Origin: Desulfitobacterium dehalogenans ATCC 51507
GTDB lineage: Bacteria; Bacillota; Desulfitobacteriia; Desulfitobacteriales; Desulfitobacteriaceae
Direction of reading: 5' to 3'
NCBI RefSeq assembly: GCF_000243155.2
Contig: NC_018017.1
Coordinates: 3,782,001-3,846,000, forward strand
DNA length: 64,000 nucleotides
Made by a program: the position numbers and the translations under genes. Under the pieces are notes generated by a model, which was not told where the DNA came from, ran no database searches, and was given only the letters and a program-made list of their open reading frames with translations. How positions within the stretch are numbered: the stretch's first letter is position 1; every line of letters begins with the position of its first letter. This document shows positions 25,907 through 34,934 of the stretch, piece after piece.

Positions 25907-26413
25907 TTAGGACGGACTTAAAATTAACTTTTTCTTCATATTCTGGACTGCTTCAAGCTCTACGGGATGGGTCTTATCCGTTCTTTCCACCCTATCAATC
26001 AAGCGTTTGAGGCTTGCAAGGATCAGGCGATGCTCCTCAAAGGCATATTCCGCTAATACTTCTTCTAAGAAACGATAGCGTTCATTCATAACCACTTCAA
26101 CAATCTTTCTGCCCTTGGAAAGCAAATGCATCCTGACAATACGGCGATCCTTAGAATCGCGAATCCTTTCTACTAAGCCATCCCGCTCTAAACGATCAGC
26201 CAAATCCGTGGCAGTGCTACAGGCAGTAAACAAATGCTTTCCCAAATCCCCCATGGTTAATGGCCCAAATTCATAAAGGGCTAACAAAGTATTGAATTGA
26301 GGATTTGAAATTCCCATTTCGGCAAGAAGAGCTTGCCCTCTACGATAGATGACAGTATTCGAACGGCGTATGGCCTCCTCAAGTTCTCTACTTAACTCCT
26401 CATTAACTTCCAT
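25907..26413 (-). CDS. MarR-family transcriptional regulator
   Basis: 168 residues. The winged helix-turn-helix spans about 30-110: NPQFNTLLALYEFGPLTMGDLGKHLFTACSTATDLADRLERDGLVERIRDSKDRRIVRMHLLSKG, with the wing motif DSKDRRIVRM typical of MarR. N- and C-terminal helices (LSRELEEAIRRSN and LIDRVERTD) form the dimer interface. Family members respond to phenolic or oxidative signals; no ligand can be inferred. No efflux pump or other typical target lies beside it. Confidence 0.92.
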   Translation of the reverse strand: MEVNEELSRELEEAIRRSNTVIYRRGQALLAEMGISNPQFNTLLALYEFGPLTMGDLGKHLFTACSTATDLADRLERDGLVERIRDSKDRRIVRMHLLSKGRKIVEVVMNERYRFLEEVLAEYAFEEHRLILASLKRLIDRVERTDKTHPVELEAVQNMKKKLILSPS

Positions 26414-26727
26414 TCCCCTACCCCCTAGTACAAATATTTATAATTTTCAATCTTTTTATTTTCTTCATTCTAGCATAGATCGGAGAAAAAAAACATGCCC
26501 CCAAGCCCCTTTTTAAGAAATTTTACACTTTTACTGATTATAAAAATCATTGGCTATATAGAATAATCCAGGCCGCCTAAAGCCTGGATAAGTAGAATAT
26601 TTTCTTTTAGCACTACCCAAAAAGGAAAATTTGTATTATAATATTTTTCAAACTAAATTATCGATTTCTTCTTTTTTGCCAAAATAATGAAACGTGGTTT
26701 TATATACCGAAACATCTTCTAAGGTAT
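26414..26727. other. Intergenic region with weak hairpin
   Basis: About 310 AT-rich bases without a gene. ATCCAGGC at 26566-26573 pairs with GCCTGGAT at 26582-26589; the flanking T-run is weak, so it may be a poor terminator for the germination gene at 26728 or a structural element. The MarR promoter is presumably here. Confidence 0.5.
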
Positions 26728-27411
26728 TTAACTGGTCTTAAGCTGAGAAGAGAAAATATTGATCCCACTGGGGGAATCTACGGTATTGGAGGGTAGTGCA
26801 GGAGATACTACATTACTGCTGCTTCCCGAGAGAGTTCCTCCGCCTTTGACCAATCCCTCGCGGTAAGATAATCGGGTCACATCAAGACTGCCCAGCTGAG
26901 TCAAGGATTTGCCTTCGATTCTGAAGGTGACCTCCCGAACCGTAGGAAATTGAGTGAGAGTATTCACTAAGCCATACACCGCGACCTCCTGATTGACATT
27001 ACCGTGGATTTGAGTGAATTCCCGGCTCAAATCTACGATGGCCACTTCATCCTTTATGGCGATATCCAGTAAGGTTGTGGCGGAATCCACTGCTGCCTGA
27101 GCCTCTCCTTGAACTGCAGGTCCCATCAACCATTGATTCACCGTTTCCCGGGCTAAACTTAAGGTTTTCGGAATACTCCGTTCTTCCTTAATAAGTTGCT
27201 TGCCCGTCGAATCAGGGAAATAAAGACTGATCATTTTACCATCCCCAAGATTACTGGTCGCCGGGACATTTACTTCTTCATTTGCATTACCAATCCAATC
27301 AGCAAAAGAAGTGGTTTCACTGTTTTCTTTTACCAGAGTTTGCAGGGTTCCGCACCCTCCAAGCAGAGCCGTTATTAAAAGCACTCCTAAGTAGAGAAAA
27401 TATTTTTTCAT
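26728..27411 (-). CDS. GerMN-domain lipoprotein (spore germination GerM-like)
   Basis: 227 residues. A lipoprotein signal peptide with lipobox LLGGC ends at Cys20. Residues about 60-175 form one GerMN domain (ISLYFPDSTGKQLIKEERSI, LARETVNQWLMGP, VAIVDLSREFTQIHG, AVYGLVNTLTQFPTVREVTFRIEG), as in B. subtilis GerM, which has two copies. A Ser-rich, low-complexity C-terminus follows. GerM is needed for sporulation and germination (SpoIIQ-SpoIIIAH channel). ATG at 27411 follows AGGAGG. Outer forespore or cell membrane surface is the likely site. Confidence 0.88.
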   Translation of the reverse strand: MKKYFLYLGVLLITALLGGCGTLQTLVKENSETTSFADWIGNANEEVNVPATSNLGDGKMISLYFPDSTGKQLIKEERSIPKTLSLARETVNQWLMGPAVQGEAQAAVDSATTLLDIAIKDEVAIVDLSREFTQIHGNVNQEVAVYGLVNTLTQFPTVREVTFRIEGKSLTQLGSLDVTRLSYREGLVKGGGTLSGSSSNVVSPALPSNTVDSPSGINIFSSQLKTS

Positions 27412-27633
27412 TCTTTTTCCTCCTATCTGACTTCATGGATCCCTATGGCGCTCACTAGATATAGGCTTCTTCTACTTAATGCTATGCTTTGTCCCAAAAA
27501 ATAGTACACGTCATCTAGCAAATTTCCTATTTTAATTTTCATAGTGAAAGAAGGAATCTCGAAATATTATCAGAATAGTATGAAAAAGAAAGAACTGTTT
27601 TTACCTATACCACCTCAGAAAGGAGTGGGACTC

Positions 27634-28434
27634 TTGAAGTTACGTGCATTACTTGTCGACGATGAATCCCCCGCCCGCAAAGAGCTCCGTTATTTACTCC
27701 AAGACTATGCGGAGCTTCAGGTTATCGGAGAAGCCGCCAACGCCATCGAGGCTCTGGAACTGATCAATAACCTGGAGTATTCGGTAGTTTTTCTAGATAT
27801 TGATATGCCTGGACTTAAAGGAATCGACCTTGCCCGACAGCTCAAAGAGAAAGAGAATTCCCCAGCCATCATCTTTATCACAGCCCATGAAGAATTCGCC
27901 GTAGATGCCTTCTGTGTAAACGCCCTGGATTACTTATTAAAACCCATTAATCCCAAACGCCTTGATCAAGCCATCAAAAAACTGTTCATTCAACATGGTA
28001 CTGCTAATACATCTGTTTCATCACCCCTGTCAGATCCTGACGAACCCGCCACCAACAACCATCCTCCCAAACATCTTCAAGAAAATAGCGCCACCCGTCC
28101 TCTGGAAGTCATCCCGGTCGAGCAACGGGGTAAAACTATTCTCCTCCGTCCTGAGGAAATTATTTATATCTATACAGATAAAGACAATGTCTTTGCCAAA
28201 ACCCAAAAAGAATCCTATCTCACCCGTTTTACCCTGAGAGAATTGGAAGCTCGTCTTAACCCGAATATGTTTTTCCGTACCCACCGTTGTTACTTGGTCA
28301 ATATTAAACGCATGCGAGAACTCATCCCCTATTTTAACGGAACCTACTCTATCGTGGTGGACGACCATGAGCGCAGCGAAGTTCCCGTCAGCCGTACCCA
28401 ATCCCGCAAACTCAAAGAAATTCTCGGCCTCTGA
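27634..28434 (+). CDS. LytTR-type response regulator (LytR/AgrA family)
   Basis: 266 residues from a TTG at 27634, chosen because AAGGAG lies about eight bases upstream; the frame runs back to 27544 without one. Receiver domain about 1-115: LVDDESPARKEL with acidic pocket, phospho-Asp in VVFLDIDMPGLKG near 54, Thr in FITAHEEF and Lys in DYLLKPI. A linker rich in Ser/Pro/Asn (about 125-160) leads to a LytTR DNA-binding domain (about 165-265: PVEQRGKTILLRPEEIIYIY, FFRTHRCYLVNIKRM). No histidine kinase is adjacent. LytTR regulators of this kind often control autolysis or surface genes. Confidence 0.93.
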   Translation: MKLRALLVDDESPARKELRYLLQDYAELQVIGEAANAIEALELINNLEYSVVFLDIDMPGLKGIDLARQLKEKENSPAIIFITAHEEFAVDAFCVNALDYLLKPINPKRLDQAIKKLFIQHGTANTSVSSPLSDPDEPATNNHPPKHLQENSATRPLEVIPVEQRGKTILLRPEEIIYIYTDKDNVFAKTQKESYLTRFTLRELEARLNPNMFFRTHRCYLVNIKRMRELIPYFNGTYSIVVDDHERSEVPVSRTQSRKLKEILGL

Positions 28435-28492
28435 GGGGCCAGGAGGACAGGGCAATAGACCAAGCTGCATAGAAGCCTGGAATGCACGGAAA

Positions 28493-28536
28493 AGAGGGCT
28501 AATTACGCCAACACGCGTAAATTAGCCCTCTTTTTT
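28493..28536 (+). terminator. Bidirectional terminator between response regulator and spoIIR
   Basis: AGAGGGCTAATTACGC pairs with GCGTAAATTAGCCCTCT (one bulge), followed on the plus strand by TTTTTT. On the minus strand TTTTCC follows, so it can also end spoIIR. Confidence 0.88.
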
Positions 28537-29194
28537 AGAACCTTATGGACTTGAAGAGCTGACCAAGCTTTTCCACGATCCAGAACCTTACCTTTGGCTC
28601 CTCATAAGGTATCCCAGGTCTCCCATCCACTGGCTGTGCTGTCGAATGATCGATATCCACAAAGCATAGAGGAGGAAAAAGCACGCACCACCAATTGGAA
28701 CCTTTTCCTTCACCTATGACCACTCGTACTGCCTCATACTCACCTGAGGGAAGAATCAAAGAACCGTAGGACTTCGTCGGAAAAATAAAATTTCCATATT
28801 CCGTTTTTACTGCATAATCCCTGCCCCAAGCGCCAATAACCTTTCGGCTGATTTCTTCCATAAGCGGACGCAATTCCGTCAAGATCCGGCGGGATTGCTC
28901 CAGGGATTGGGATTGGGCAAGCTGCGGGGATATCTTCTTAAGAATCGCATCCCGTACTGCCCGCTTAAGAGCCTGGTCTTCCTCTGAATCTGAGTTTGCT
29001 ACCACATGAAAACGAATAAGGTCTTCTCCACTCCCTGCCATCTGAGCTATCTCCAGCAAATCCTTGGACTGTTCGACAGATCGGGCATAGGCAAAGGACG
29101 ATTGAAAAACCTCCACCTGAAAAAGAACCGCCAGGAAAACAATAAGTAGTATTTCTACCATTTTCGGATCATCAGCATGATTAAAACCTTTCAC
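28535..29194 (-). CDS. spoIIR: Stage II sporulation protein R
   Basis: 219 residues from the GTG at 29194, eight bases after GAGGG (a TTG at 29200 is too close to the site). SpoIIR is secreted from the forespore and triggers SpoIIGA to process pro-sigma-E in the mother cell. An N-terminal hydrophobic segment (ILLIVFLAVLFQVEVF) serves for export. The family core is clear: LIRFHVVANSDSEEDQALK, VRDAILKKI, and the C-terminal PSGEYEAVRVVIGEGKGSNWWCVLFPPLCFVD. Single gene, convergent with the response regulator. Confidence 0.96.
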   Translation of the reverse strand: MKGFNHADDPKMVEILLIVFLAVLFQVEVFQSSFAYARSVEQSKDLLEIAQMAGSGEDLIRFHVVANSDSEEDQALKRAVRDAILKKISPQLAQSQSLEQSRRILTELRPLMEEISRKVIGAWGRDYAVKTEYGNFIFPTKSYGSLILPSGEYEAVRVVIGEGKGSNWWCVLFPPLCFVDIDHSTAQPVDGRPGIPYEEPKVRFWIVEKLGQLFKSIRF

Positions 29195-29332
29195 ACTCAA
29201 AACCCTCGCTCCTCTTTAAACAAAATCCTTCTAATGTCCATTATGTCCAAGGTGAGTATGGGTTTAGACATAGTTTAGTCCCTTTTTTCATAAAGTAGAC
29301 TTAGGTTCTTACTTTTTTAGGAGGAATAGATC

Positions 29333-30067
29333 ATGGAGGATTGGCTCCCTATTCTCTGGGTCAGTACCATTGCCGGACTTGCCACAACTTTAGGAAGCCT
29401 TCTGGTGTTAATGTTCGGGCGCCCTAAAGAGCAGGTATTGGCAACTTTACTTGCCGGGGCCGGAGGTGTGATGCTTGCTGTCGTTTCTTTAGACCTTCTC
29501 CCTACCGCCTGGCAAATTGGTCCTCTAAGACAAGTCATTCTTGGCTTTATCATCGGTTTAGCTTTTATGAAGCTGGCCGATAAACAACTTAACTCTTCCT
29601 CCCCCTCCTTACCCCTTCCGCGACGCCAACGGCTAAAGCGCATCGGACTCTTAGTAGCTGCAGGGATTGCCCTTCACGATCTCCCCGAAGGTATGGCCAT
29701 CGCCATCGGGCAAGAGGCCACAGGGGAATTGGGATTTCTCATTGCAATTGCCATTACCTTACACAACCTGCCGGAAGGCATGGCCACCACAGCTCCCCTA
29801 AAAATGGCTGAAATGAAAAGCTGGAAAATACTCCTTTTGAATTTTGGTATCGCTTTTTTCACCCCTCTAGGTGCTCTTATCGGTTTGTTGGCCATTGACA
29901 GAGTGCAAAATTCCATATCTTTTTTTCTCGCTTTGGCAGGAGGGGCTATGACCTTCCTGGTCTTTGCAGAGCTCTGGCCTCTTTCCCGTGAACGCCATCC
30001 CCGCTACGCTCTTTTGGGAGGAGTCCTGGGGTACCTCTTCTTTGCAGGGATAAGCTTTCTTCACTAA
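29333..30067 (+). CDS. ZIP-family divalent metal transporter
   Basis: 244 residues with about eight membrane segments. The ZIP metal-binding helices IV and V are plain: AGIALHDLPEGMAIAIGQEA (about 112-131) and ITLHNLPEGMATTAPL (about 143-158), each with the HxxPE motif. A hydrophilic loop between segments 3 and 4 (KQLNSSSPSLPLPRRQRLK) is basic rather than the usual His-rich loop. ZIP proteins carry zinc or iron into the cytoplasm. ATG at 29333 follows GGAGGAATAGATC. Its own terminator lies just after the stop; no metal regulator is adjacent. Confidence 0.93.
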   Translation: MEDWLPILWVSTIAGLATTLGSLLVLMFGRPKEQVLATLLAGAGGVMLAVVSLDLLPTAWQIGPLRQVILGFIIGLAFMKLADKQLNSSSPSLPLPRRQRLKRIGLLVAAGIALHDLPEGMAIAIGQEATGELGFLIAIAITLHNLPEGMATTAPLKMAEMKSWKILLLNFGIAFFTPLGALIGLLAIDRVQNSISFFLALAGGAMTFLVFAELWPLSRERHPRYALLGGVLGYLFFAGISFLH

Positions 30068-30103
30068 AAAAGCTTCCATCAGTTCTAGCTGACGGAAGCT
30101 TTT
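30068..30103 (+). terminator. Terminator after the ZIP transporter
   Basis: AAAAGCTTCC-a-TCAG paired with CTGA-c-GGAAGCTTTT, six-base loop, followed by CTTTGC. The A-run on the other side makes it usable for the minus-strand gene at 30138 as well. Confidence 0.85.
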
Positions 30104-30137
30104 CTTTGCGGGACGATTACCTATCCCCTCGTTCCCC

Positions 30138-30821
30138 CTAATGGAGTACTCGCGAGGCGTATTCTCCCATACGCTTATATCCTTCTTTGGTAGGGTATTT
30201 GCCGTCCTGAGATAAGCCTTCCAGGTAAGTATTATCGGTATCCATGAGTACCGAAGCAAAATCTAAAACGAGGATATCCTTCTCTCGGGCATAGCTTGAT
30301 TCCCATTCTCTGAATTCCTTAATCGTGTTTTGAACCCCTGTATAAGGTAAGGGCAAGGCGAGAATCGGAATAATGTGATTGCTCTCAGCCTTTTCCACCA
30401 TGGCCTGAATATATTGTTGGAAGGTCTCAAGCGGTATGTCCCGAAGGGCATCGCCGTTCCCCACAAAAATGATCACCCGGCCCGGCTTTTCATTGAGCAC
30501 ATCCGCATCAAAACGGGAGTAGAGGTCCTGGGCGGTCTGATTTGTTTTCCCCTTGTTCACCACTTCAACCTGCAGTGCTTGGCCTAAAACCACCGGCCAA
30601 GCACTTTCTGCATTACCAGGATAACCAAAGGTAAAGGAATCTCCTATGGCCACAATCTTAGTATTCTCCAAAGTGGGGGCCGGCTCTTCCTGCTGGGGGG
30701 GAGTGGAAGCCTGCTCATTGGCCTTACCGTTCCATAATCCCAAAAAGCCGGCAATCACAATAAGCACACTCAAAAACACCGAGAATTGAATTAAACGAAT
30801 TTCAATCCGATACGTCCGCAT
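30138..30821 (-). CDS. Membrane-anchored SGNH/GDSL-fold protein with degenerate active site
   Basis: 227 residues. An N-terminal signal anchor (FSVFLSVLIVIAGFLGLW, about 13-30) and a Pro/Glu-rich linker precede an SGNH hydrolase fold (about 50-225). Block I is intact (VAIGDSFTFGYPG, catalytic Ser near 62). Block II is NKGKTNQT. Block III reads VGNGD rather than GxND, and block V reads DGKYPTKEGYKRM where esterases have DxxHP: the catalytic His is replaced by Tyr (codon TAC near 30190). Two of the four key residues thus look changed. It may be an inactive binding protein or use another base. Probably faces outward. Confidence 0.75.
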   Translation of the reverse strand: MRTYRIEIRLIQFSVFLSVLIVIAGFLGLWNGKANEQASTPPQQEEPAPTLENTKIVAIGDSFTFGYPGNAESAWPVVLGQALQVEVVNKGKTNQTAQDLYSRFDADVLNEKPGRVIIFVGNGDALRDIPLETFQQYIQAMVEKAESNHIIPILALPLPYTGVQNTIKEFREWESSYAREKDILVLDFASVLMDTDNTYLEGLSQDGKYPTKEGYKRMGEYASRVLH

Positions 30822-31043
30822 ACCGTGTGGTCATCCCCCTTTAGTAAAGTTTCAATAAGGCAGTATTCTACGAATCTTCCCCCAATCCCTCCATTCATAG
30901 AGAATTTCTCTCATGTACATGTGAGCAAATTATCCTCCGGTTGAGGGGGTTCCTTAGGGGTTACTTTAGTATAGAGATTCCCCATTTTTCAGCCAGCCCA
31001 TTAAGTTCCCGCAACCGCCTCATGATCCATCATCCTATCCTTG

Positions 31044-31769
31044 TTATTCCTTCCCGACATTCTCCTTCATCTGTGCGCTGGAATGGATATCTTCTTTTAC
31101 AGCTTCAATATGTTTGATCATTTCCTGAAACGCCAAATCCGGATTACGCTGTTTAATCGCCTCATAAATCGTTTCATGCTCTAAAACAGATAAATATTGA
31201 CGTCCGGGAATCTTAAAGCTACTGTCTCTGATTTCTCCGGTTAAGTCTAGGATGTTAATCATCAAACGCTTGAGGACTTTATTGCCCGATGCTTCAGCGA
31301 TCTTAAGATGGAATTCTGCATCAAGTAAAGCAAGTTTGCCACCACTTGCAGAGCCCAGCTCTTTTCCCCTCTTGACAATTTTCCCAAGCTCTTCGATATC
31401 CTTGTCATCAGCATTTTGAGCACACCATAACGCTGCATACCCTTCCAATATTACCCGAACCTGAAAAATCTCATCAAAGGTACCCTGGGTTATCTGAAGC
31501 AGTGCTGCTAACCGTGATACATCTTCGACTTGTTCGTCCACCTCATTAACATAAGCCCCTAAGCCATGACGGATCGTAACCATTCCCAGCCCTGCCAAAG
31601 TTTTCAAGGCATCACGAACTACTGTTCTGCTTACTGAAAACACATTGCACATTTCGCGTTCAGCAGGCAGCTTATCCCCTGGCTTAAGTTCACCATTACT
31701 GATACTCTGGACAACTTGTTTCACAATTTCCTCGGATAAATTACCATGTGTTTTAACTGGTTCAAACAC
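31044..31769 (-). CDS. FadR-subfamily GntR transcriptional regulator
   Basis: 241 residues. N-terminal winged HTH about 8-75 (LSEEIVKQVVQSISNGELKPGDKLPAEREMCNVFSVSRTVVRDALKTLAGLGMV), then an all-helical FCD ligand domain (about 95-225) with the probable metal-binding residues Asp in LALLDAEFHLKIAEASGN, and His in VLEHETIYEAI and HIEAVKED. FCD-type GntR proteins sense hydroxyacids, sugar acids or dicarboxylates. The downstream transporter, LarA-type racemase and lyase genes make a hydroxyacid a likely effector. TGGTA/TACCA half-sites occur upstream of its own start and upstream of the lyase operon. Confidence 0.93.
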   Translation of the reverse strand: MFEPVKTHGNLSEEIVKQVVQSISNGELKPGDKLPAEREMCNVFSVSRTVVRDALKTLAGLGMVTIRHGLGAYVNEVDEQVEDVSRLAALLQITQGTFDEIFQVRVILEGYAALWCAQNADDKDIEELGKIVKRGKELGSASGGKLALLDAEFHLKIAEASGNKVLKRLMINILDLTGEIRDSSFKIPGRQYLSVLEHETIYEAIKQRNPDLAFQEMIKHIEAVKEDIHSSAQMKENVGKE

Positions 31770-31796
31770 TACCTATACCACCCTTACAATACTCTC

Positions 31797-31814
31797 TGGT
31801 AATATATAATACCA
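31797..31814. promoter_or_regulatory. Putative operator upstream of the gntR gene
   Basis: TGGTA and TACCA arms separated by eight AT bases, 28 bases upstream of the gntR start codon, with a further TACCACC half-site at about 31777. The half-site matches those upstream of the lyase operon at 39939-39979. Autoregulation is inferred. Confidence 0.4.
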
Positions 31815-31829
31815 CTTCCCGCAACAAAA

Positions 31830-31864
31830 GGGCAATAAACGATTTACTTTTGAGTTTATTGCCC
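31830..31864 (-). terminator. Terminator after the chemoreceptor gene
   Basis: GGGCAATAAAC/GTTTATTGCCC, 13-base loop, perfect 11-bp stem; on the minus strand followed by TTTTGTTGC. Confidence 0.85.
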
Positions 31865-31998
31865 CTTAAATTCTATTTTAAAAAAATTATATACTATAGT
31901 TAATCTGATGTGATAGTTAACGATTAAGGAGGATTGATAAGCTATAGCTATCAATCAAACGAGGGGCTTTATTGGGCCATGATGGACATAATAGATTA

Positions 31999-33741
31999 TT
32001 AAATTTTGAACTTCTCCACCATGGTATTCAAGTTTATAGCGTGTTCGGCCTGAATCTGGGCGGCCTTGGCCACGTGCTCCATAACTTTGGCCATCTGGCC
32101 CATATTTTGAGCGATTTCCTGGGAACTGCCGGTGGCTTCCTGGACTGAAGCCGAAACAGTTTGGATGGCGTTACTCATTTGTTCGATGGCGGTAAGCATT
32201 TGTTCTGAAGTCGCAGCAAAGTCTTCCACCAGCGTTCCTACCTTATGGGCATCTTTAGCGTGCTGTCCTTCCGCCTCCACAAGCATCTCATAATCAGGAA
32301 TGACCTTTTCCTCAATAAACTTTAAAACTTCCGAGGAATTTCGGGAAAGATGGCCAAATGCTTCGGTTACTTTACTGATCACTGCATGAATTCCAGCCAC
32401 AGTCTGTGCCGATTGTTCGGCCAGCTTCCGTACCTCCTCTGCGACAACCGCAAAGCCCCTTCCCTGCTCTCCGGCCCGGGCTGCTTCAATAGCGGCGTTC
32501 AAAGCCAGGAGATTGGTCTGCTCAGCAATACCGTCGATGGTTTCAGCCATGATCCTGATTTCCTGAACCACTTCACCGTTTTTAATCGCTGCGATGATTT
32601 CTGCTTGTTTTTGCTGATAAATGCTCAGGGTCGCTCCTCTTGAAGCTTCAGCATTTTCACGCATCATCTGGGCCTTCTTCTCGATTTCCTGGACGATTCT
32701 GCTGCCCTCAGAGGCTTTCCCGGCAAGCATACCGGCACCTTTGCTGATCTCCGTCCCCGAGGCCAGCATTTCTTCCGCAGAGGCAGCCGTCTCCTCCATT
32801 CCTGCCGCAATCTGTTCTGCCCCGGCATTGATGTTTTGTCCCTGAGCGTTCAGTTCCTCAGCCGAAACCGATAATTCCGCTCCCACTGTCTTAAGGTCTT
32901 CGGCAGCTTCCTTAACATGTTCCAGGAGGCGGCTCATGTTACTGTCAATATCATCATAGGCTCGGGCTAATCGGCCAATTTCATCCTTCCTCCTGATTAA
33001 ACTTTTTTGTTGATCCGTAGAAAAATCACCTTGGGCAAATAATTTGGCTTGCTCAACTGCAGCTAGAATCGGACGGCTGATCATCCTGCCTAGGATCAGG
33101 CTGAGCAACAAGGCCAAAGCAAAACCGCAAGCCGTCAGTATCATAATAATCATTCTGGCTTCAGCAAAGTCCTGTTCCGAAGCACGCTGAAGATCTTCGT
33201 TGTATGCCAAGGAACAACGAATCATGCTTTCGATGATTCCTTCCACCTTAGCCTGCTGCAGACCGGCTTGCTGATTAAAGTCACCGGCTAAGGCATAGTT
33301 TTTCAGTTCAACTGCTGTCATCGCCTTTTCTCTCAAGTCCCGGTAAACAGTTACCTCACTTTTGAATTCCGCTAACAGTTCTTTTTCTTCTTCGGTTAAG
33401 TTAAGCATTTGATACTGCTGGATCAACAGGTCGTTATGTTCGTTATCTTCGATGGACTGGGCAATAACCCTTCGGGAATCGCCGATCACTGCAGGATCTT
33501 CCGAAACCTGGCTCTCCCAGACTACGCTGACCATCTCCGCAGCCCCTTTGGCAAAGCTCTTATTCAAGTCTTCCAAAATTAGAATAGGCTGGATGCCATC
33601 CTGGGTAATTCTTTTGAGGTTATCGTTGACTTTACCCAGGTTAATCAGCCCGGTTATGCCAACAGTCAGGATTAATAGGGCCATAAGTAAAAAGCAGATA
33701 AAAAGTTTTCTACTTGTTTTTAAATTAATAAACCATCCCAT
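31999..33741 (-). CDS. Methyl-accepting chemotaxis protein with 4-helix-bundle sensor
   Basis: 580 residues from the ATG at 33741 ([14 protein letters not shown] is the usual MCP opening; an in-frame TTG at 33768 has no better site). TM1 near 13-33, an extracytoplasmic helical domain about 35-200 of the 4HB_MCP type, TM2 about 202-222 ([22 protein letters not shown]), a HAMP domain about 223-275, and the long signalling hairpin with tip [20 protein letters not shown] near 415-434. It lies between the GntR regulator and the TctCAB transporter of the hydroxyacid locus, so attraction to that substrate is a reasonable guess. It has its own terminator at 31830-31864. Confidence 0.93.
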   Translation of the reverse strand: MGWFINLKTSRKLFICFLLMALLILTVGITGLINLGKVNDNLKRITQDGIQPILILEDLNKSFAKGAAEMVSVVWESQVSEDPAVIGDSRRVIAQSIEDNEHNDLLIQQYQMLNLTEEEKELLAEFKSEVTVYRDLREKAMTAVELKNYALAGDFNQQAGLQQAKVEGIIESMIRCSLAYNEDLQRASEQDFAEARMIIMILTACGFALALLLSLILGRMISRPILAAVEQAKLFAQGDFSTDQQKSLIRRKDEIGRLARAYDDIDSNMSRLLEHVKEAAEDLKTVGAELSVSAEELNAQGQNINAGAEQIAAGMEETAASAEEMLASGTEISKGAGMLAGKASEGSRIVQEIEKKAQMMRENAEASRGATLSIYQQKQAEIIAAIKNGEVVQEIRIMAETIDGIAEQTNLLALNAAIEAARAGEQGRGFAVVAEEVRKLAEQSAQTVAGIHAVISKVTEAFGHLSRNSSEVLKFIEEKVIPDYEMLVEAEGQHAKDAHKVGTLVEDFAATSEQMLTAIEQMSNAIQTVSASVQEATGSSQEIAQNMGQMAKVMEHVAKAAQIQAEHAINLNTMVEKFKI

Positions 33742-33843
33742 CTCTACTAATCCCACTTTCTTTTCCAAATTACAGTAGCATTAAACCATTCTTTACGGTT
33801 AAATTCTCAATAATGCCGTACTTCATGGGTAACGATCAAAAGG

Positions 33844-33881
33844 AATGAGAATGGATTTTTGCCCAATAATCCATTCTCATT
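33844..33881 (-). terminator. Terminator of the TctBAC operon
   Basis: Perfect 13-bp stem AATGAGAATGGAT/ATCCATTCTCATT round a 12-base loop, 23 bases after the tctC stop. Confidence 0.85.
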
Positions 33882-33903
33882 AACAATAATTGTTTAATTG
33901 CTT

Positions 33904-34893
33904 TTATTTAAGTCCATATTTTTCTACAAGAGGTGTGACTGTCTCCGTATAGGTATTGACAATTTCTGCGAATTCGTTACCATTCAGATACTCATGGGGT
34001 TGTCCGATTTTCTCCATTTCTGCAATGTATTCCGGGTTCGTACAGATTTTTTCAAAACCATCTCGTAGCACCTTTAATACGGCCGGATCGATATCTTTCG
34101 GTGCTGCAAAGCCACGGCGAATATCGGAAATGAAGTCAACATCCTGTTCTTTGAAAGTGGCAACATCTTTCAGCCATGGATGACGTTCTTCGGAGGCAAT
34201 GGCCAAGAATTTATACTTGCTCACATCTCTCATCACATCATTGAGGTTTCCGATCATAGCGTCCACATGGCCGCCCATCAGCGCTACATTCTCATCAGCA
34301 GCGCCGGTGAAAGGAACAAGGGTTAATTTGATGTCGAGCAAATCCATGAGCTGCAATGCTGCGATATGGTGCGCGGTAAAGGTTCCCACCACTCCAATGG
34401 TCATTTTGCCATCCTTTTTCTTGGCTTCAGCTACGAAATCGGCAATAGTATTCATCGGGCTATTGGCTTGAACAACCAAAAGATTCGGATCATTAACAAC
34501 TTGGCAAATGAAGGCGAAGTCTTCAATCTTATAGGTGCCTTGAGGACTTAACGCCTGCAAATTGATGTGGGGAACATTGATCCCGCCAATGGTGTATCCA
34601 TCCGGCCTCCCTTTCGTAATCGCTGTGAAACCAACTTGTCCACCGGCACCCACCTGATAATCGAAGGTTAAGGGCTGATTATTGAAATTTTCTTTCCAAT
34701 ACTTGTCGACGATGCGAGCCTGGACATCACTTGAGCCACCAGCTGTAAAGGCAATAATCATGTTTACAGGTTTCTTGGGAAAGTCTGCTTTCTTCTCTTC
34801 AGTAGTTGTTACCGGGGTACCACCTCCGCAACCTGATAGAAGCAAGGCACCGATTGTAATCAGGGCAGCTGTCAACTTGGTCCATCTTTTCAT
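33904..34893 (-). CDS. tctC: Tripartite tricarboxylate transporter substrate-binding lipoprotein (TctC family)
   Basis: 329 residues from the ATG at 34893, which follows GGGGG by seven bases. The signal peptide ends in a lipobox LLLSGC (Cys22). The mature protein is a periplasmic-binding fold of the TctC/Bug family: FPKKPVNMIIAFTAGGSSDVQAR (about 38-60, with the carboxylate-binding P-loop turn), VGAGGQVGFTAITKGRPDGYT near 90-110, and GTFTAHHIAALQLMD. In a Gram-positive it is membrane-tethered. The substrate is an organic or sulfonated carboxylic acid, not identifiable by sequence. It is the last gene of tctB-tctA-tctC. Confidence 0.93.
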   Translation of the reverse strand: MKRWTKLTAALITIGALLLSGCGGGTPVTTTEEKKADFPKKPVNMIIAFTAGGSSDVQARIVDKYWKENFNNQPLTFDYQVGAGGQVGFTAITKGRPDGYTIGGINVPHINLQALSPQGTYKIEDFAFICQVVNDPNLLVVQANSPMNTIADFVAEAKKKDGKMTIGVVGTFTAHHIAALQLMDLLDIKLTLVPFTGAADENVALMGGHVDAMIGNLNDVMRDVSKYKFLAIASEERHPWLKDVATFKEQDVDFISDIRRGFAAPKDIDPAVLKVLRDGFEKICTNPEYIAEMEKIGQPHEYLNGNEFAEIVNTYTETVTPLVEKYGLK

Positions 34894-34934
34894 CTTTTTA
34901 CCCCCATATCTTAATTTATTTAACCGCATAATGA

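Noticed and set aside
30961-31023. 20-codon frame (MRRLRELNGLAEKWGISILK) after the GntR gene
   Set aside because: Too short to judge; only a loose AGGAT precedes the ATG. It may be a gene remnant, but there is no support for expression.
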